Source of the DNA: Solirubrobacter deserti
Lineage (GTDB): Bacteria > Actinomycetota > Thermoleophilia > Solirubrobacterales > Solirubrobacteraceae
Reading direction: 5' to 3'
Length of the DNA: 64,000 bases
Assembly (NCBI RefSeq): GCF_027587175.1
Contig: NZ_JAPCID010000038.1
Span: 1-64,000, forward strand
Part shown: positions 1 to 10,417 of the stretch, in pieces
Layout of the letters: each line of letters opens with the position of its first letter
Position numbering within the stretch: the first letter of the stretch is position 1
Made by a program: the position numbers and the translations under genes
The notes under the pieces: model-generated
Seen by the model: the letters and a program-made list of their open reading frames with translations, nothing else
What the model was told of the DNA's origin: nothing
Database searches by the model: none

Positions 1-63
1 TCTCGCTCAGGTGGACCACTTTTCAACCGGCCAAACCGGCCCAATCTTCAACCGGCCTTGACA
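1..63. mobile_element. fragment resembling an IS21-family terminus
   Basis: The 11-mer TTCAACCGGCC occurs at 22-32 and 47-57, with a third ACCGGCC copy between them, and the block ends with TTGACA at 58-63. Multiple short repeats next to a TTGACA/TGTCAA edge are typical of IS21-family ends. No transposase lies inside the window, so the body of any element would be left of base 1. The assignment rests on repeat layout recalled from the family, not on an alignment. Confidence 0.35.
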
Positions 64-332
64 GATTTCGGCCAAGATGGGATTCGGTCGTCCATTCGGC
101 GGCCGGGTACGGCTCTCGTAGATCCACTCCCAGAGCTCGGCCGAAGGACTGTCCTCGTGCGCCGCAGCGTTTGTTCGATGCATGCTGGGACCGTGACGCG
201 AGCGTGGCTACGCGACAAGTGCAATTGCCATCGGGCAAGGCCGCTCCTTACGGCGTACCCGCCGGGCCGCGTTCGCGTCGCTCTTCACGCTCGTCCTCGC
301 TCGGGGCGGCCTGCCGTCCTCCTGGGGACGCC
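64..332. other. no supported gene
   Basis: Short open frames exist on both strands, but none has a ribosome-binding site, GC3 bias or recognisable motif. A 58-codon leftward frame (183 to 7) reads through the IS-like edge and uses only moderate GC3. I see nothing functional here before the promoter-like element that begins near 333. Confidence 0.5.
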
Positions 333-360
333 TTGCTAATGAGATACAATCCCGTATACT
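333..360 (+). promoter_or_regulatory. orphan Zur-type promoter
   Basis: TTGCTA (333-338) and TATACT (355-360) are 16 bp apart. The spacer holds TGAGATACAATCCCG (340-354), which fits the degenerate dyad found at the other zinc promoters in this window. Unlike those, no start codon sits at the expected transcription start near 367. The transcript would run directly into the hairpin at 385-440, antisense to the end of the leftward secreted-protein gene. It may be a small-RNA promoter or the remnant of a lost gene. Confidence 0.4.
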
Positions 361-384
361 GGGTGCCGCTCACCCTCTAGGAGC

Positions 385-440
385 CGGTGCTCGCCGGCGT
401 ATGTCCTCCTCGCGACAACCCTCCTCGCCGGCGAGCACCG
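385..440 (-). terminator. 15-bp stem hairpin downstream of the secreted-protein operon
   Basis: CGGTGCTCGCCGGCG at 385-399 is exactly complementary to 426-440, with a 26-base loop. It lies 8 bases past the stop codon of the leftward gene, where a terminator is expected. There is no obvious T-tract. It could also end a rightward transcript from the promoter at 333-360. Confidence 0.55.
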
Positions 441-447
441 AAATCCC

Positions 448-2778
448 TCATCGCCGCAGCACGACGGTCTTTGTCGTGGACGCGCCGCCCGTCGAGGCGG
501 TCAGGGTGACGGCGACGGAGCGCTTGGATCGGCTCAGCGCCTTGCGTGCTTTGGTGCTCAGACGAACGGTGACCGTGTGGGTGCCTGCGGCGGACCGGCT
601 CGCCGAGCCGCGGCCGATGGTGAGGGTACGCAGACCCAGACGGCGAGCGGTGGCACGCGAGAGCGTCGCCGTGACGGTGCACCGGCCGGCCGCGGCCAGC
701 TGGCAGTCGACGCGGATCGTCTTCGTGTTCAGCCGCACGCGCTTCGCGATCGTGAGCTTGGGCGCGGACGGACGCGGCACCGGCGTCACCGCGGGTGCGG
801 GTGCGGGTGGCGGGGCGGGCACGATCGTCGCCGGGGGCGGCGCTTGGTCGACCGGTGGGTCGCTGCCTGGCGGCGGATCCTGGTCGGGAACTGGGTCGAC
901 GCCAGGGGTGCAATCGCGCTCGGAGGCCGCCGCGGCGTCGATGGCGCCGACCGCGACGAGCACGGTCGCCTCGGCGGTCAGGACGCGCCCTGAGCGATAG
1001 GTGCCGCTCATCGTGACGTCGAGGCAGTAGACGCCTTCGCGTGAAAACGCCCAGTTGCCGTGGGCGTGGATTCCGAGGGGCACGTCCGCGGCGTCCGGGA
1101 CGCCATCGCGCGTGTTGAAGACCACACGCGGTGCCCCTTCCAGGTCGGCGTTCTGCCACAGCGCGACGTGTCCCGGTCCACGGGCGGCTCGCAGCGTCCA
1201 GCGCAACGGTCCCTGCAGCGTGCCGGCCGGGATGCGTTCGGTGCTCCAGCCGGGCCACAGCAGGTCGGGGTCCTGGGTCTGCGGAAGCACCCAGACCGGG
1301 TCCCCCGCTGCTCCCAGGAACGCGAAGCCGGCGTCCGCGGGAACGGCGCGACGTGCCGCCGCCCGGGCGGCGAGGGTGACCGAGCCCGGCGCGCGGTACG
1401 TGCGCGCCCCCGCTGTGTCGTCCCCGATCGACACTTCGAGCCGCCCTTCGAGCACGCGTGCCGACAAGTCGACGTGGCCCGTCGACAGGACGCGCCGCGC
1501 CGGCTCGCCGGCGGGACGCGCGCAGGGCTTCACCGTCGCGGGATCGATCGTCGCAGGCGTTCCCGGCGGGGTGTCGATCGCGAACGTCAGCTTGTGCTGC
1601 ACGCTCGCCCCGTTGTCGGTGCGCCACTCCAGGCCGACGCAGTACACGCCGGGAGCGCTGAAGGACCACGTGCCCTCCGACGTCGAGCCCGGCCACAGCG
1701 TGTAGGTGTTCTGTCCGCCGCCGAGGACCGGACGTTGCTCGTGGGTGCGGGAGACGGCGTCGTCGATCGTCACGGTGCCCGGGCCGTCGACGTTAACCAG
1801 CCGCCACTGCAGGTCGCCGTCGGCGATCCGGGTCGTCGACCAGCCGAGCTGCGGGCCCGAGGTGCCGGGGCGCAACTGGGCGACGTCGCCGCCGCTCGGC
1901 GACTGCCAGGGCGCCGTGGGCGGGAGCCTCGGCGCGCGCTGGTAGAAGACCACATCCTCCGGGCGGCGGGTGGAACCCGGGTCCCGGCCGGAGAACTGCG
2001 CGAGGTCGACGGCGAGCGCGTCGCCGTCCAGCCGGGGCCGCAGTTCGTAGCGGTCGCTCGTGACGACATGTGCGGGGCCGCCCGCGGCGGCCGCCGGGAC
2101 CGCGGTCGGCGACGCGACCGGCGCTTCCGAGCCGCGGCGTCCGCACGGGACGATGGTTGACGCGTCGATCGGCGCTCCGGCGGCGTCGGTGGCGGTGACG
2201 ATCGTGAGCTGCGCCTGCGCGGTGGCGCGACCGGCGGCGCGGCGGGCGGACGCGCCCATGTTCAGGCAGTACACCCCGGGTTCGGTGACGTACCACGCCA
2301 TGTGGAAATGGCCGGTCGACGTGCGGGCCATCGGCAGCCCCTGGCGCGTGGACCAGAACGGCATGTCCGCGCCCATCGCCCACAAGACGACTTCGCCGGG
2401 GCCGGAGACGCCGTCGAGGGTCATGTTGAACGGCCGCAGCAGGTCCTGCGTCGGGCTGTTGCCGAACCCGGCCCAGAGCAGGTTGTGGCTCGCATCCTCA
2501 GGCAGTCGCCACACCCACGCGCCGCGGTTGCCGACGTATTCCCACTCTTTGCCTGCGCTGCCGCTGGCTGGGACCCGGATGCGGCCCTCGGGACCGATCC
2601 GGATGACGACGTCGTCGAACTCGTGGCTCACGTCACCGGCCTTGACCTGCATGCGGAGCTCCTCACCGACCCAGAACGGGCCGATGTCGGCATGGCCGGC
2701 GTCGAGCACAACGGGCGGTGCGGCGCTCGCGACGGCGGGGGCGACGAGCGCGAGCAGGACGCCGAGCAGCACACGCAT
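448..2778 (-). CDS. secreted protein with three choice-of-anchor M domains
   Basis: A 776-residue exported protein with signal peptide MRVLLGVLLALVAPAVASAA. Three copies of the actinobacterial surface repeat (choice-of-anchor M / TIGR03769 type) begin near residues 22, 245 and 425. A Pro-rich linker and a basic beta-sandwich of about 100 residues ending VVLRR follow. Repeats 1 and 3 keep the GHxD and HxHxxW motifs; repeat 2 has lost both (SDRYE and SEGTW). The start is the ATG overlapping the stop of the upstream NHL gene (ATGA), so the two are translationally coupled. No LPXTG motif or terminal membrane segment is visible, so the anchoring mode is unknown. Inferred role: extracellular partner of the zinc transporters encoded nearby. 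Confidence 0.85.
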   Translation of the reverse strand: MRVLLGVLLALVAPAVASAAPPVVLDAGHADIGPFWVGEELRMQVKAGDVSHEFDDVVIRIGPEGRIRVPASGSAGKEWEYVGNRGAWVWRLPEDASHNLLWAGFGNSPTQDLLRPFNMTLDGVSGPGEVVLWAMGADMPFWSTRQGLPMARTSTGHFHMAWYVTEPGVYCLNMGASARRAAGRATAQAQLTIVTATDAAGAPIDASTIVPCGRRGSEAPVASPTAVPAAAAGGPAHVVTSDRYELRPRLDGDALAVDLAQFSGRDPGSTRRPEDVVFYQRAPRLPPTAPWQSPSGGDVAQLRPGTSGPQLGWSTTRIADGDLQWRLVNVDGPGTVTIDDAVSRTHEQRPVLGGGQNTYTLWPGSTSEGTWSFSAPGVYCVGLEWRTDNGASVQHKLTFAIDTPPGTPATIDPATVKPCARPAGEPARRVLSTGHVDLSARVLEGRLEVSIGDDTAGARTYRAPGSVTLAARAAARRAVPADAGFAFLGAAGDPVWVLPQTQDPDLLWPGWSTERIPAGTLQGPLRWTLRAARGPGHVALWQNADLEGAPRVVFNTRDGVPDAADVPLGIHAHGNWAFSREGVYCLDVTMSGTYRSGRVLTAEATVLVAVGAIDAAAASERDCTPGVDPVPDQDPPPGSDPPVDQAPPPATIVPAPPPAPAPAVTPVPRPSAPKLTIAKRVRLNTKTIRVDCQLAAAGRCTVTATLSRATARRLGLRTLTIGRGSASRSAAGTHTVTVRLSTKARKALSRSKRSVAVTLTASTGGASTTKTVVLRR

Positions 2779-5699
2779 CAGCGCAGCCACAGCTTCTTCT
2801 CCGTCTTCGCGCGCGTGCCGTCGGTGCCGACGATCGTGATCGTCACGGTGGCGCGCAGCCCCGCCCGGCTGCGCTGCAGCGCCCGCTGCGTCCGCGCACT
2901 TGGTTTCAGGCGCACGGTGAGCGCGCGCCCGGCGGTCGCTGAGCGAGACACGCGGGCGAGCCGACCGGAACTCAGCTGGAGCCGGCGCGCCTTGGCGCGG
3001 TCGATCCGCAGCTCCACCGTGACCCGACCGCCCGCGCTCGCCGTGACCGTGACCGGCAGGCCGCGACGCAGCGTGGCCCGGCGGGCCGTGGCGGGGACCC
3101 GCACGCTCGTCGTCGACCGGACAGGCGCCGCCGGCGTTGGGATGGGAACCGGCGGCGCGGGGCGGGTGATCGGCGCGGTTTCCGGCGGGTCCGGGACCGG
3201 GACCGGCGCCGCGTCGATGGTCAGGCAGCTTGCGCAGGTCGCGTGTGCCGCGTCGCGGGTGATGAGGGTTACGTTGCGCGGGCCGGTCGCGGTGTCGGTG
3301 CTCGCCCGCAGGACCGCCGTCCATCGGGTCGGGTCGCTCCCGTCGCGGGCGAGCTCGGTCACCGACACGCCCGGGCCGGCGTCGAGGCCCGCTGCGACGA
3401 GCGCCTCGCCCGTTCGCAGCTCGACACGCACCGGCTCGCCTCCGGCCACCAACCGGGACGGAGCGACGGCGGTCAGGCGGACCAGCGGCGCGGGCGGCGT
3501 GAGCCGGAACAGCCGACCGAGCGCGGCGTCCGCGGTCACCATCGAACCGTCACGCGTGAACGCCACGGCGCGCGTGTGGGACATCAGCCGCTGCAATCCG
3601 GGTCCGCGGTCGCCGGTGAAGCCCATCCGTGTCTGCGCGCCGATGACGCGTCGGATGCCGGGGCCGCCCGGCTCTTGCAGCCAGACCTTCGAGCCGGCCG
3701 CAATTGCGATCGCACCATCAGCGCGTACCGCGAGCCCGCGAGGGGTGAGCACGGGCGCCGCGAGCGGCTCGAGCACCTCGCCGTCCTCCTCGTAGTCGAA
3801 CGTCGTCGGGTCCTCGAGCGCGTCCGGGTCGCGGCCGTTGCCGATCACGGTCGTGATCCGCTGCGTCTCGGCGTCGATCCGCCGGACGCGGTGGTTGGGA
3901 GTGTCGCTGACCAGCAGGTCGCCGTCGGCCAGCAGGGCGAGGCCGCCCGGGCCGATCTGGGCGTCGAGCGCCGGGCCGCCCTCGTCGTCGGGCGCGCGGT
4001 CCGGGAAGCCGTTGCCGGCCACGGTGCTGACCGTCCCGGCCTGCAGGTCGACCAGCCGCACGCGGCTGTTGCCGGAGTCGGCCACGTACAGTCGGCGGCC
4101 GTCGGCGCTCAGCGTGAGCGCGTCGATGTTCTCGCTGAAGCGAGCGTCGGCGAGGGAGCCGTCCGCGAGCCCCGGCTCGACGAAGTCGTCGGCAGGGCCC
4201 GTCACGATCTGCAGGCGGCCTTCGGCATCGATCTTGACGATGCGCGCGATCCACTGCTCCGAACTCGTGTCGGCGATGAACACCGAGCCGTCCGCAGCTG
4301 TTGCCACGGCCGCCGGGCCGTCGAGCCGCGCCGTGCGGGCCGGGCCGCCTTCGCCGCACTCACCCGGCACCCCACACGAGCTCCCGGTGCCGGCCAGCGT
4401 CGTGATCTGGCCCTGCCGGTCGATCCGCCGCACCCGCCGGCTGCCGCTGTCGGCGACGACCAGTGAACCGTCCGGCAGCGTGGCCACGTCGGTGGGACGG
4501 CCAAGCTGTGCGTCCGTCGCCGAAACCCCCTCGCCCGAGAAGCTGGGCGTGCCGTTGCCGGCCACGCGGGTCACCGACGGAGGGGTCGTGGCCAGATCCA
4601 CTTGCAGCACCTGGTGCAGCGAGCCGTTCGCGATACCGCTTGCGTAGCCGTCGGCGATGTAGACGTGCTCGCCGATCTCGGCAGCGGCGGTGAAGCGCAC
4701 GAGGTGGCTCTCGAACGTGGGACGACCGGCTGCGGCGGCGGCCTGCACGCCCGTGGCGATCGTCGAGATCGCGCCGTCGCGCGTGATCATCCGCACGCGA
4801 CGGTTCAAGCGATCGCTGACCACGATCCGTCCGTCGGCCAGGACCGCGACACCACCCGGACGGTTCAACTGCGCGGCCGTCGCCGGCCCGCCGTCGCCAC
4901 TGTCGCCCTCCGCGCCGGTGCCAGCGACCACAGTCACCGGATCGCCGGCGTCGATGCGGCGGTCCACACCGGCCACCACCCGCCGCACGCGGTGCCCTTG
5001 GTCCTCGGCGATCACCAGGTCGCCGGTCAACCGGTCTAGCGAGACACCGCTGATGCCGTTGAAGTACGCATCGCGAAGTGCCACACCGTTGGCCACGCCC
5101 GTGTTCGGGTCGGGAGACGGCGCGCCGAGCGTCGAAACGGTGCCGGTGGTCGCATCGATGCGGCGCAGTCGCTGGACGTGGTCGACGAAGAGGATGGTCC
5201 CGTCCTGCTGCACGGCGATGGCCTGCGGCAGCGTGAGCAGCCCGGATCGCGCGGGTGAACCGTCCTCGACCTCGCTGTCGGCTGCGCAGTCACCTGCGAT
5301 GCGGGTTCCGGCGAGCGTCAGCGGATCGAACCGCAGCACGCCGCATTGGTCCGTCACCAGCAAGCCGCCGTCCGGCGCCGCTGCGACGGCGTGCGTGCTG
5401 CTCAGCGTCGCGCCTGGCTTGATGGTGCCCGTCGGGTCCATCGCGCTGAAGCCCGCCCCGGCCAGGATCGTGGTGGCGCCCGTGGCGACATCGATCGCTC
5501 GGACGGTGCCCGCGTCGTCCACCGCGGCCAGCCGGCCATTCCAGGCGGCGATGCCGCGCGGCGTGAACGCGATTTCGCGCGCCGGCCCCGCGCCGTGGCC
5601 GCCCGCGAGCGGTTCGATGTCGCCGGGGGCGGCGTGTGCCGCGGACGAGCTCACCGTGCAGGCGAGCAGCGCGGCAAGTGTGAGTCGGCGAGCCCTCAC
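2778..5699 (-). CDS. secreted NHL-repeat beta-propeller protein
   Basis: About 973 residues. A signal peptide (LTLAALLACTVSSSAAHA) is followed by many NHL/YVTN-like propeller blades with motifs such as GGPATAAQLNRPGGVAV and RIVVSDRLNRRVR, then an Ig-like domain and the basic C-terminal beta-sandwich (ending KKLWLR) also found in its neighbours. The open frame reaches 5771, but that extension would place the Zur dyad inside the coding region. The GTG at 5699 directly precedes the signal peptide and overlaps the stop of a 9-codon leader. The gene is the first of a two-gene leftward operon. A paralogue with the same layout lies at 14079-16730. Ligand and partner are unknown. Confidence 0.8.
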   Translation of the reverse strand: MRARRLTLAALLACTVSSSAAHAAPGDIEPLAGGHGAGPAREIAFTPRGIAAWNGRLAAVDDAGTVRAIDVATGATTILAGAGFSAMDPTGTIKPGATLSSTHAVAAAPDGGLLVTDQCGVLRFDPLTLAGTRIAGDCAADSEVEDGSPARSGLLTLPQAIAVQQDGTILFVDHVQRLRRIDATTGTVSTLGAPSPDPNTGVANGVALRDAYFNGISGVSLDRLTGDLVIAEDQGHRVRRVVAGVDRRIDAGDPVTVVAGTGAEGDSGDGGPATAAQLNRPGGVAVLADGRIVVSDRLNRRVRMITRDGAISTIATGVQAAAAAGRPTFESHLVRFTAAAEIGEHVYIADGYASGIANGSLHQVLQVDLATTPPSVTRVAGNGTPSFSGEGVSATDAQLGRPTDVATLPDGSLVVADSGSRRVRRIDRQGQITTLAGTGSSCGVPGECGEGGPARTARLDGPAAVATAADGSVFIADTSSEQWIARIVKIDAEGRLQIVTGPADDFVEPGLADGSLADARFSENIDALTLSADGRRLYVADSGNSRVRLVDLQAGTVSTVAGNGFPDRAPDDEGGPALDAQIGPGGLALLADGDLLVSDTPNHRVRRIDAETQRITTVIGNGRDPDALEDPTTFDYEEDGEVLEPLAAPVLTPRGLAVRADGAIAIAAGSKVWLQEPGGPGIRRVIGAQTRMGFTGDRGPGLQRLMSHTRAVAFTRDGSMVTADAALGRLFRLTPPAPLVRLTAVAPSRLVAGGEPVRVELRTGEALVAAGLDAGPGVSVTELARDGSDPTRWTAVLRASTDTATGPRNVTLITRDAAHATCASCLTIDAAPVPVPDPPETAPITRPAPPVPIPTPAAPVRSTTSVRVPATARRATLRRGLPVTVTASAGGRVTVELRIDRAKARRLQLSSGRLARVSRSATAGRALTVRLKPSARTQRALQRSRAGLRATVTITIVGTDGTRAKTEKKLWLR

Positions 5700-5725
5700 G
5701 GGGCCAGCGAGTACGTCGGGGCCAT
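5696..5725 (-). CDS. possible 9-residue leader peptide
   Basis: ATG at 5725 follows a good ribosome site (AAAGGA, 6-base spacing) and encodes MAPTYSLAP before a TGA that overlaps the GTG start of the NHL gene as GTGA. The NHL gene itself has no ribosome site of its own, so coupling through this mini-frame would explain its translation. A one-base sequencing error joining the two frames is the main alternative. Confidence 0.35.
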   Translation of the reverse strand: MAPTYSLAP

Positions 5726-5742
5726 CGAGAATCCTTTCAGTG

Positions 5743-5757
5743 TGAGACCGAGTCTCG
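5743..5757 (-). promoter_or_regulatory. Zur-type operator of the NHL / M-domain operon
   Basis: TGAGACCGAGTCTCG is a near-perfect dyad (GAGAC/GTCTC) 18 bases upstream of the leader ATG. It matches the dyads at 5891, 13586, 14048, 17954 and 19029. A plausible leftward promoter is TTCGAG (5759-5754), 17 bp, AAGGAT (5736-5731), so repressor binding would cover the -35 and spacer. Confidence 0.65.
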
Positions 5758-5882
5758 AACACTATGCGCACGATGGGCAGGGCGCCTCATCCTAAAGGAG
5801 GATTCGGTCCCAGGATGGTCGGGAGACGTCATGCGCTCTTGGTCCTGTCACCCGGCGAGGACCAGTGTCTGGACGTCGCATC

Positions 5883-5912
5883 TTAGGTAACGAGACTTGG
5901 TCTCGGTACGGT
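5883..5912 (+). promoter_or_regulatory. promoter with Zur-type operator for the two-domain M protein
   Basis: CGAGACTTGGTCTCG (5891-5905) is a perfect inverted repeat (CGAGAC/GTCTCG, 3-base centre). It is followed 1 base later by TACGGT (5907-5912), the same -10 sequence used by several other zinc promoters here; TTAGGT at 5883-5888 is the likely -35. The ATG is 9 bases after the -10, so the mRNA has almost no leader and no ribosome site is present. Confidence 0.65.
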
Positions 5913-5921
5913 TCAGCGCTT

Positions 5922-7901
<1,980 letters not shown>

Positions 7902-7904
7902 AGC

Positions 7905-7920
7905 CGCGCGGAGCCGCGCG
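7905..7920. terminator. short GC hairpin between convergent genes
   Basis: CGCGCGGAGCCGCGCG forms a 6-bp stem with a 4-base loop in the 23-base gap between two converging stop codons, so it could serve both transcripts. There is no T-tract. Confidence 0.4.
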
Positions 7921-7924
7921 CCGC

Positions 7925-8812
7925 TCAGGCGGCGTGCGGTTCGGCGTCGCGGACGGCCACGGTCGCAAGGCGGCGTTGCGCGATCAGGCCCTGGCGGGGC
8001 GCGAAGCACCACGCGAGCAGGAAGAACACGGTGAGTACGAGAACGATCGTCCCGCCGGTGGGGTAATCCCACGACCACGAGATGTACAGGCCGACGAGGG
8101 CGGCGATCCCGCCGATCGCAGGCGAGAGCATCATCATCACCGGAAGCCGGTCCGTGAGCAGCCGGGCCGTCGCCGCGGGGGTTATGAGCAGCGCGAGCAC
8201 GAGGATGTTGCCGATCGTCTGCACGCTGATCACGACCGCGAGCGTGACCAGCACGTAGAGGGCGAGGTCGAGCCAGAACACCGGGATGCCCATGGCTCGG
8301 GCGGTCTCGCGGTCGAGCGAGATCGTCACCAGCTCCTTGTGCAGGGCGAACAGCGCGACCAGGATGGCGAGGCCCGTGCCGGCGACGATGTAGAGGTCCT
8401 CGTCCGGGATGCCGGTGATCGAGCCGAACAGGAAGTCCTGTAGCGAGCCGGCGTACCCGGGGGCGCGCGAGATGATGACGATGCCGAGCGCGAACGCGGC
8501 GACGAAGAAGACGCCGATGACGGAGTCCTCTTTGAGGCGGCGGTTCTGGGAGAAGACGGCGACCAGGACCGCGGTGACGACGCCGGCGGCGATGCCGCCG
8601 ATGATGAGGTTGCCGCCGATGACGAACGCGACCGCCAGGCCGGGGAAGACGGCGTGGGCGACGGCGTCGCCGATGAACGCCATGCCGCGCAGCACGACGT
8701 AGCAGCCGACCACGCCGCAGATGACGGACGACATGACGGCGATCAGCAGCGCCTTCCACAGGAAGCCGAGGTCGGGGTTGGTGAGGTCGCGGATGAATTC
8801 GAGAGGGGACAT
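7925..8812 (-). CDS. anchored repeat-type ABC transporter permease (Zn/Mn family)
   Basis: 295 residues of the ABC-3 metal permease family with about eight membrane segments. The family signature region near the N-terminus reads VLRGMAFIGDAVAHAVFPG, and the C-terminal GG..YISW..D..TGG..V motif is also present. It is the last gene of a six-gene leftward operon and starts 1 base after the ATPase stop. Together with the ATPase, the lipoprotein with inserted repeat and the M-domain proteins, it matches the set known from NCBI protein families as the anchored repeat-type ABC transporter. It forms the membrane channel, probably for Zn2+. Confidence 0.9.
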   Translation of the reverse strand: MSPLEFIRDLTNPDLGFLWKALLIAVMSSVICGVVGCYVVLRGMAFIGDAVAHAVFPGLAVAFVIGGNLIIGGIAAGVVTAVLVAVFSQNRRLKEDSVIGVFFVAAFALGIVIISRAPGYAGSLQDFLFGSITGIPDEDLYIVAGTGLAILVALFALHKELVTISLDRETARAMGIPVFWLDLALYVLVTLAVVISVQTIGNILVLALLITPAATARLLTDRLPVMMMLSPAIGGIAALVGLYISWSWDYPTGGTIVLVLTVFFLLAWCFAPRQGLIAQRRLATVAVRDAEPHAA

Positions 8813-8813
8813 G

Positions 8814-9533
8814 TCAGGCGACCGCCTTGAGGATGCGCAGGAGGGGGCTGTGCTCGCTGATGCCGAAGGTGCGCATCCAGAGCTCGTCTTCGTCGGCGAG
8901 CTCGGCGGCAGTACCGACGGCCACGACGGTGCGATTGAGCAGGGCGATGCGGTCGCAGCCGTACATGGCGCCGGCGAGGTCGTGCGTGGTCATCAGGACG
9001 GCGCGGTCCTCGCGCGCGAGTGACAGGAACAGCTCGGAAAGCAGCTCCTGGGTGGGGACGTCGAGGCCGGTGAACGGCTCGTCGAGCAGCAGCGCGGCGG
9101 GGCGCAGCGCGAGCGCGCGGGCGACGAGCACACGTTGGCGCTGGCCACCGGAGAGCTCGCCGACCGGCCGCGTGCGCAGGTCGGCCATGCGGACGCGTTC
9201 GAGGGCTTCGTCCACCGCCTGCCAGTCTTCGGTGCTGGGGCGGCGCAGCAGCCCGAGCCGGCCGCTGCGGCCGGTCATGACCACGTCCTCGACCGAGATC
9301 GGGAAGTCCCAGGCGAACTCGTGCCGCTGCGGGACGTAGCCCATGTTCCCGCTCACCGCCACGCCGCCGCGTACGGGTTTGAGCAGCCCGAGCGCGGTCC
9401 GCAGCAGCGTCGTCTTGCCGGCGCCGTTGGGCCCGATCAAGCCGACGAGTTCTCCGGGGTGGACGGTGAGGTTCGCGTCCTCGAGCACGAGGCGGCCGCC
9501 GAGTTGAACTGCGAGCCCTTCGACGGCGATCAC
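8814..9533 (-). CDS. anchored repeat-type ABC transporter ATP-binding subunit
   Basis: 239 residues. Walker A GPNGAGKTT (about 37-45), signature LSGGQRQR, Walker B ALLLDEPFTGLD and a switch histidine in TTHDL are all intact, so it should hydrolyse ATP. Start is GTG at 9533, overlapping the stop of the upstream wall-protein gene (GTGA). It energises the adjacent permease. Most similar in style to ZnuC/MntB subunits. Confidence 0.92.
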   Translation of the reverse strand: MIAVEGLAVQLGGRLVLEDANLTVHPGELVGLIGPNGAGKTTLLRTALGLLKPVRGGVAVSGNMGYVPQRHEFAWDFPISVEDVVMTGRSGRLGLLRRPSTEDWQAVDEALERVRMADLRTRPVGELSGGQRQRVLVARALALRPAALLLDEPFTGLDVPTQELLSELFLSLAREDRAVLMTTHDLAGAMYGCDRIALLNRTVVAVGTAAELADEDELWMRTFGISEHSPLLRILKAVA

Positions 9534-10417
9534 GTGCGTGCCCTGCGCTTGGCGCCGCGCCCGCGCGCGAGCACGAAGGCGAACCCGACCGCCAGCAGCA
9601 CGGCGCCGATGCCGAGCAGCACACCGTGCGGAACCCCGCCCGAGCTCTCGGCCGTCGCGGCGGCGGGTGTGGACGCCGCGGCCCGTGGCGTCTCCCGGAA
9701 GGCCGCCGTGAACGCCTCATCCGTGCTCGTCTTCGAGCCGACCGCGAAGCGCAGCACCTGGGTGTCGGAGACGGTCTTGCCGTCGACGAGCTCGGCTTCG
9801 ATCTTGACCTGGACCAGGTAGACGCCCGGCTTGGAAAAGACCCAGTTCGCGTGCGTGTGCGTGTTGACGTCGACCCACACGGGCTCGGGCTTGCCCTCGG
9901 AGTCCCACAGCACGTCGGGCTCGGCGAAGTCGCCGGACTGCAGGTAGACGACGAGGCTGCCGGGGCCCTCGACGCCGGTCATGGTCATCGTGACGCCGCG
10001 GTCGATCGTCTCCATCACCTCGGGGTCCTGCGTGTTCCAGCCCACCCAGACCACCTCCGGGTCCTGGGTCTGGGGCACAACGAACACGTCGTCGCCCGGC
10101 GTGCCGCGCAGGAACGCGTAATTGGGATCGTCGGGGATCTGCAGGATCGCCTGATCGCGAACCTGGAGCACCGTGTGGTCCGTCGGCCGCCAGACACTCT
10201 CGCCGTCGGGATCGGCCTTGGCCTGGTCGTCGTGGACGAGCAGCGTCCAGCGGCCGTCGACGAAGCGGGGCCCGATGTCCACGTGTCCCTCGGACAGCAC
10301 CGTGCGGCCGGCGACGACGGCTTGACCCTCGTCGATCTTCTGCTCGAGGTCGCCCTGCGCGAACGCGGAGGTGGGCGTGAGCAGCAGGGCGCAGAGCCCG
10401 ATGAGCAGGCGCCTCAT
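9530..10417 (-). CDS. membrane-anchored choice-of-anchor M protein of the transporter operon
   Basis: 295 residues. Signal peptide (MRRLLIGLCALLLTPTSAFA), one M domain with GHVD and HTHANW motifs, a disordered Ala/Ser linker, one C-terminal transmembrane helix (about 257-277) and a cationic tail (RGRGAKRRART). This is the layout of the ABC transporter-associated repeat wall protein (TIGR03773 type). The ATG at 10417 is preferred over one at 10426 because it overlaps the lipoprotein stop as ATGA, like the other junctions of the operon. It is the only M-domain protein in the window with a membrane anchor, so it may dock the others or present zinc to the binding protein. Confidence 0.85.
   Translation of the reverse strand: MRRLLIGLCALLLTPTSAFAQGDLEQKIDEGQAVVAGRTVLSEGHVDIGPRFVDGRWTLLVHDDQAKADPDGESVWRPTDHTVLQVRDQAILQIPDDPNYAFLRGTPGDDVFVVPQTQDPEVVWVGWNTQDPEVMETIDRGVTMTMTGVEGPGSLVVYLQSGDFAEPDVLWDSEGKPEPVWVDVNTHTHANWVFSKPGVYLVQVKIEAELVDGKTVSDTQVLRFAVGSKTSTDEAFTAAFRETPRAAASTPAAATAESSGGVPHGVLLGIGAVLLAVGFAFVLARGRGAKRRART

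Noticed and set aside
7-183. 58-codon leftward frame near the left edge
   Set aside because: It reads through the repeat-rich IS-like border, lacks a ribosome site and has only moderate GC3.
377-2383. Long open frames in other registers across the M-domain and NHL genes
   Set aside because: High GC creates long antisense and shifted frames. They are Arg/Gly/Ala-rich, without motifs, and lie inside well supported genes.
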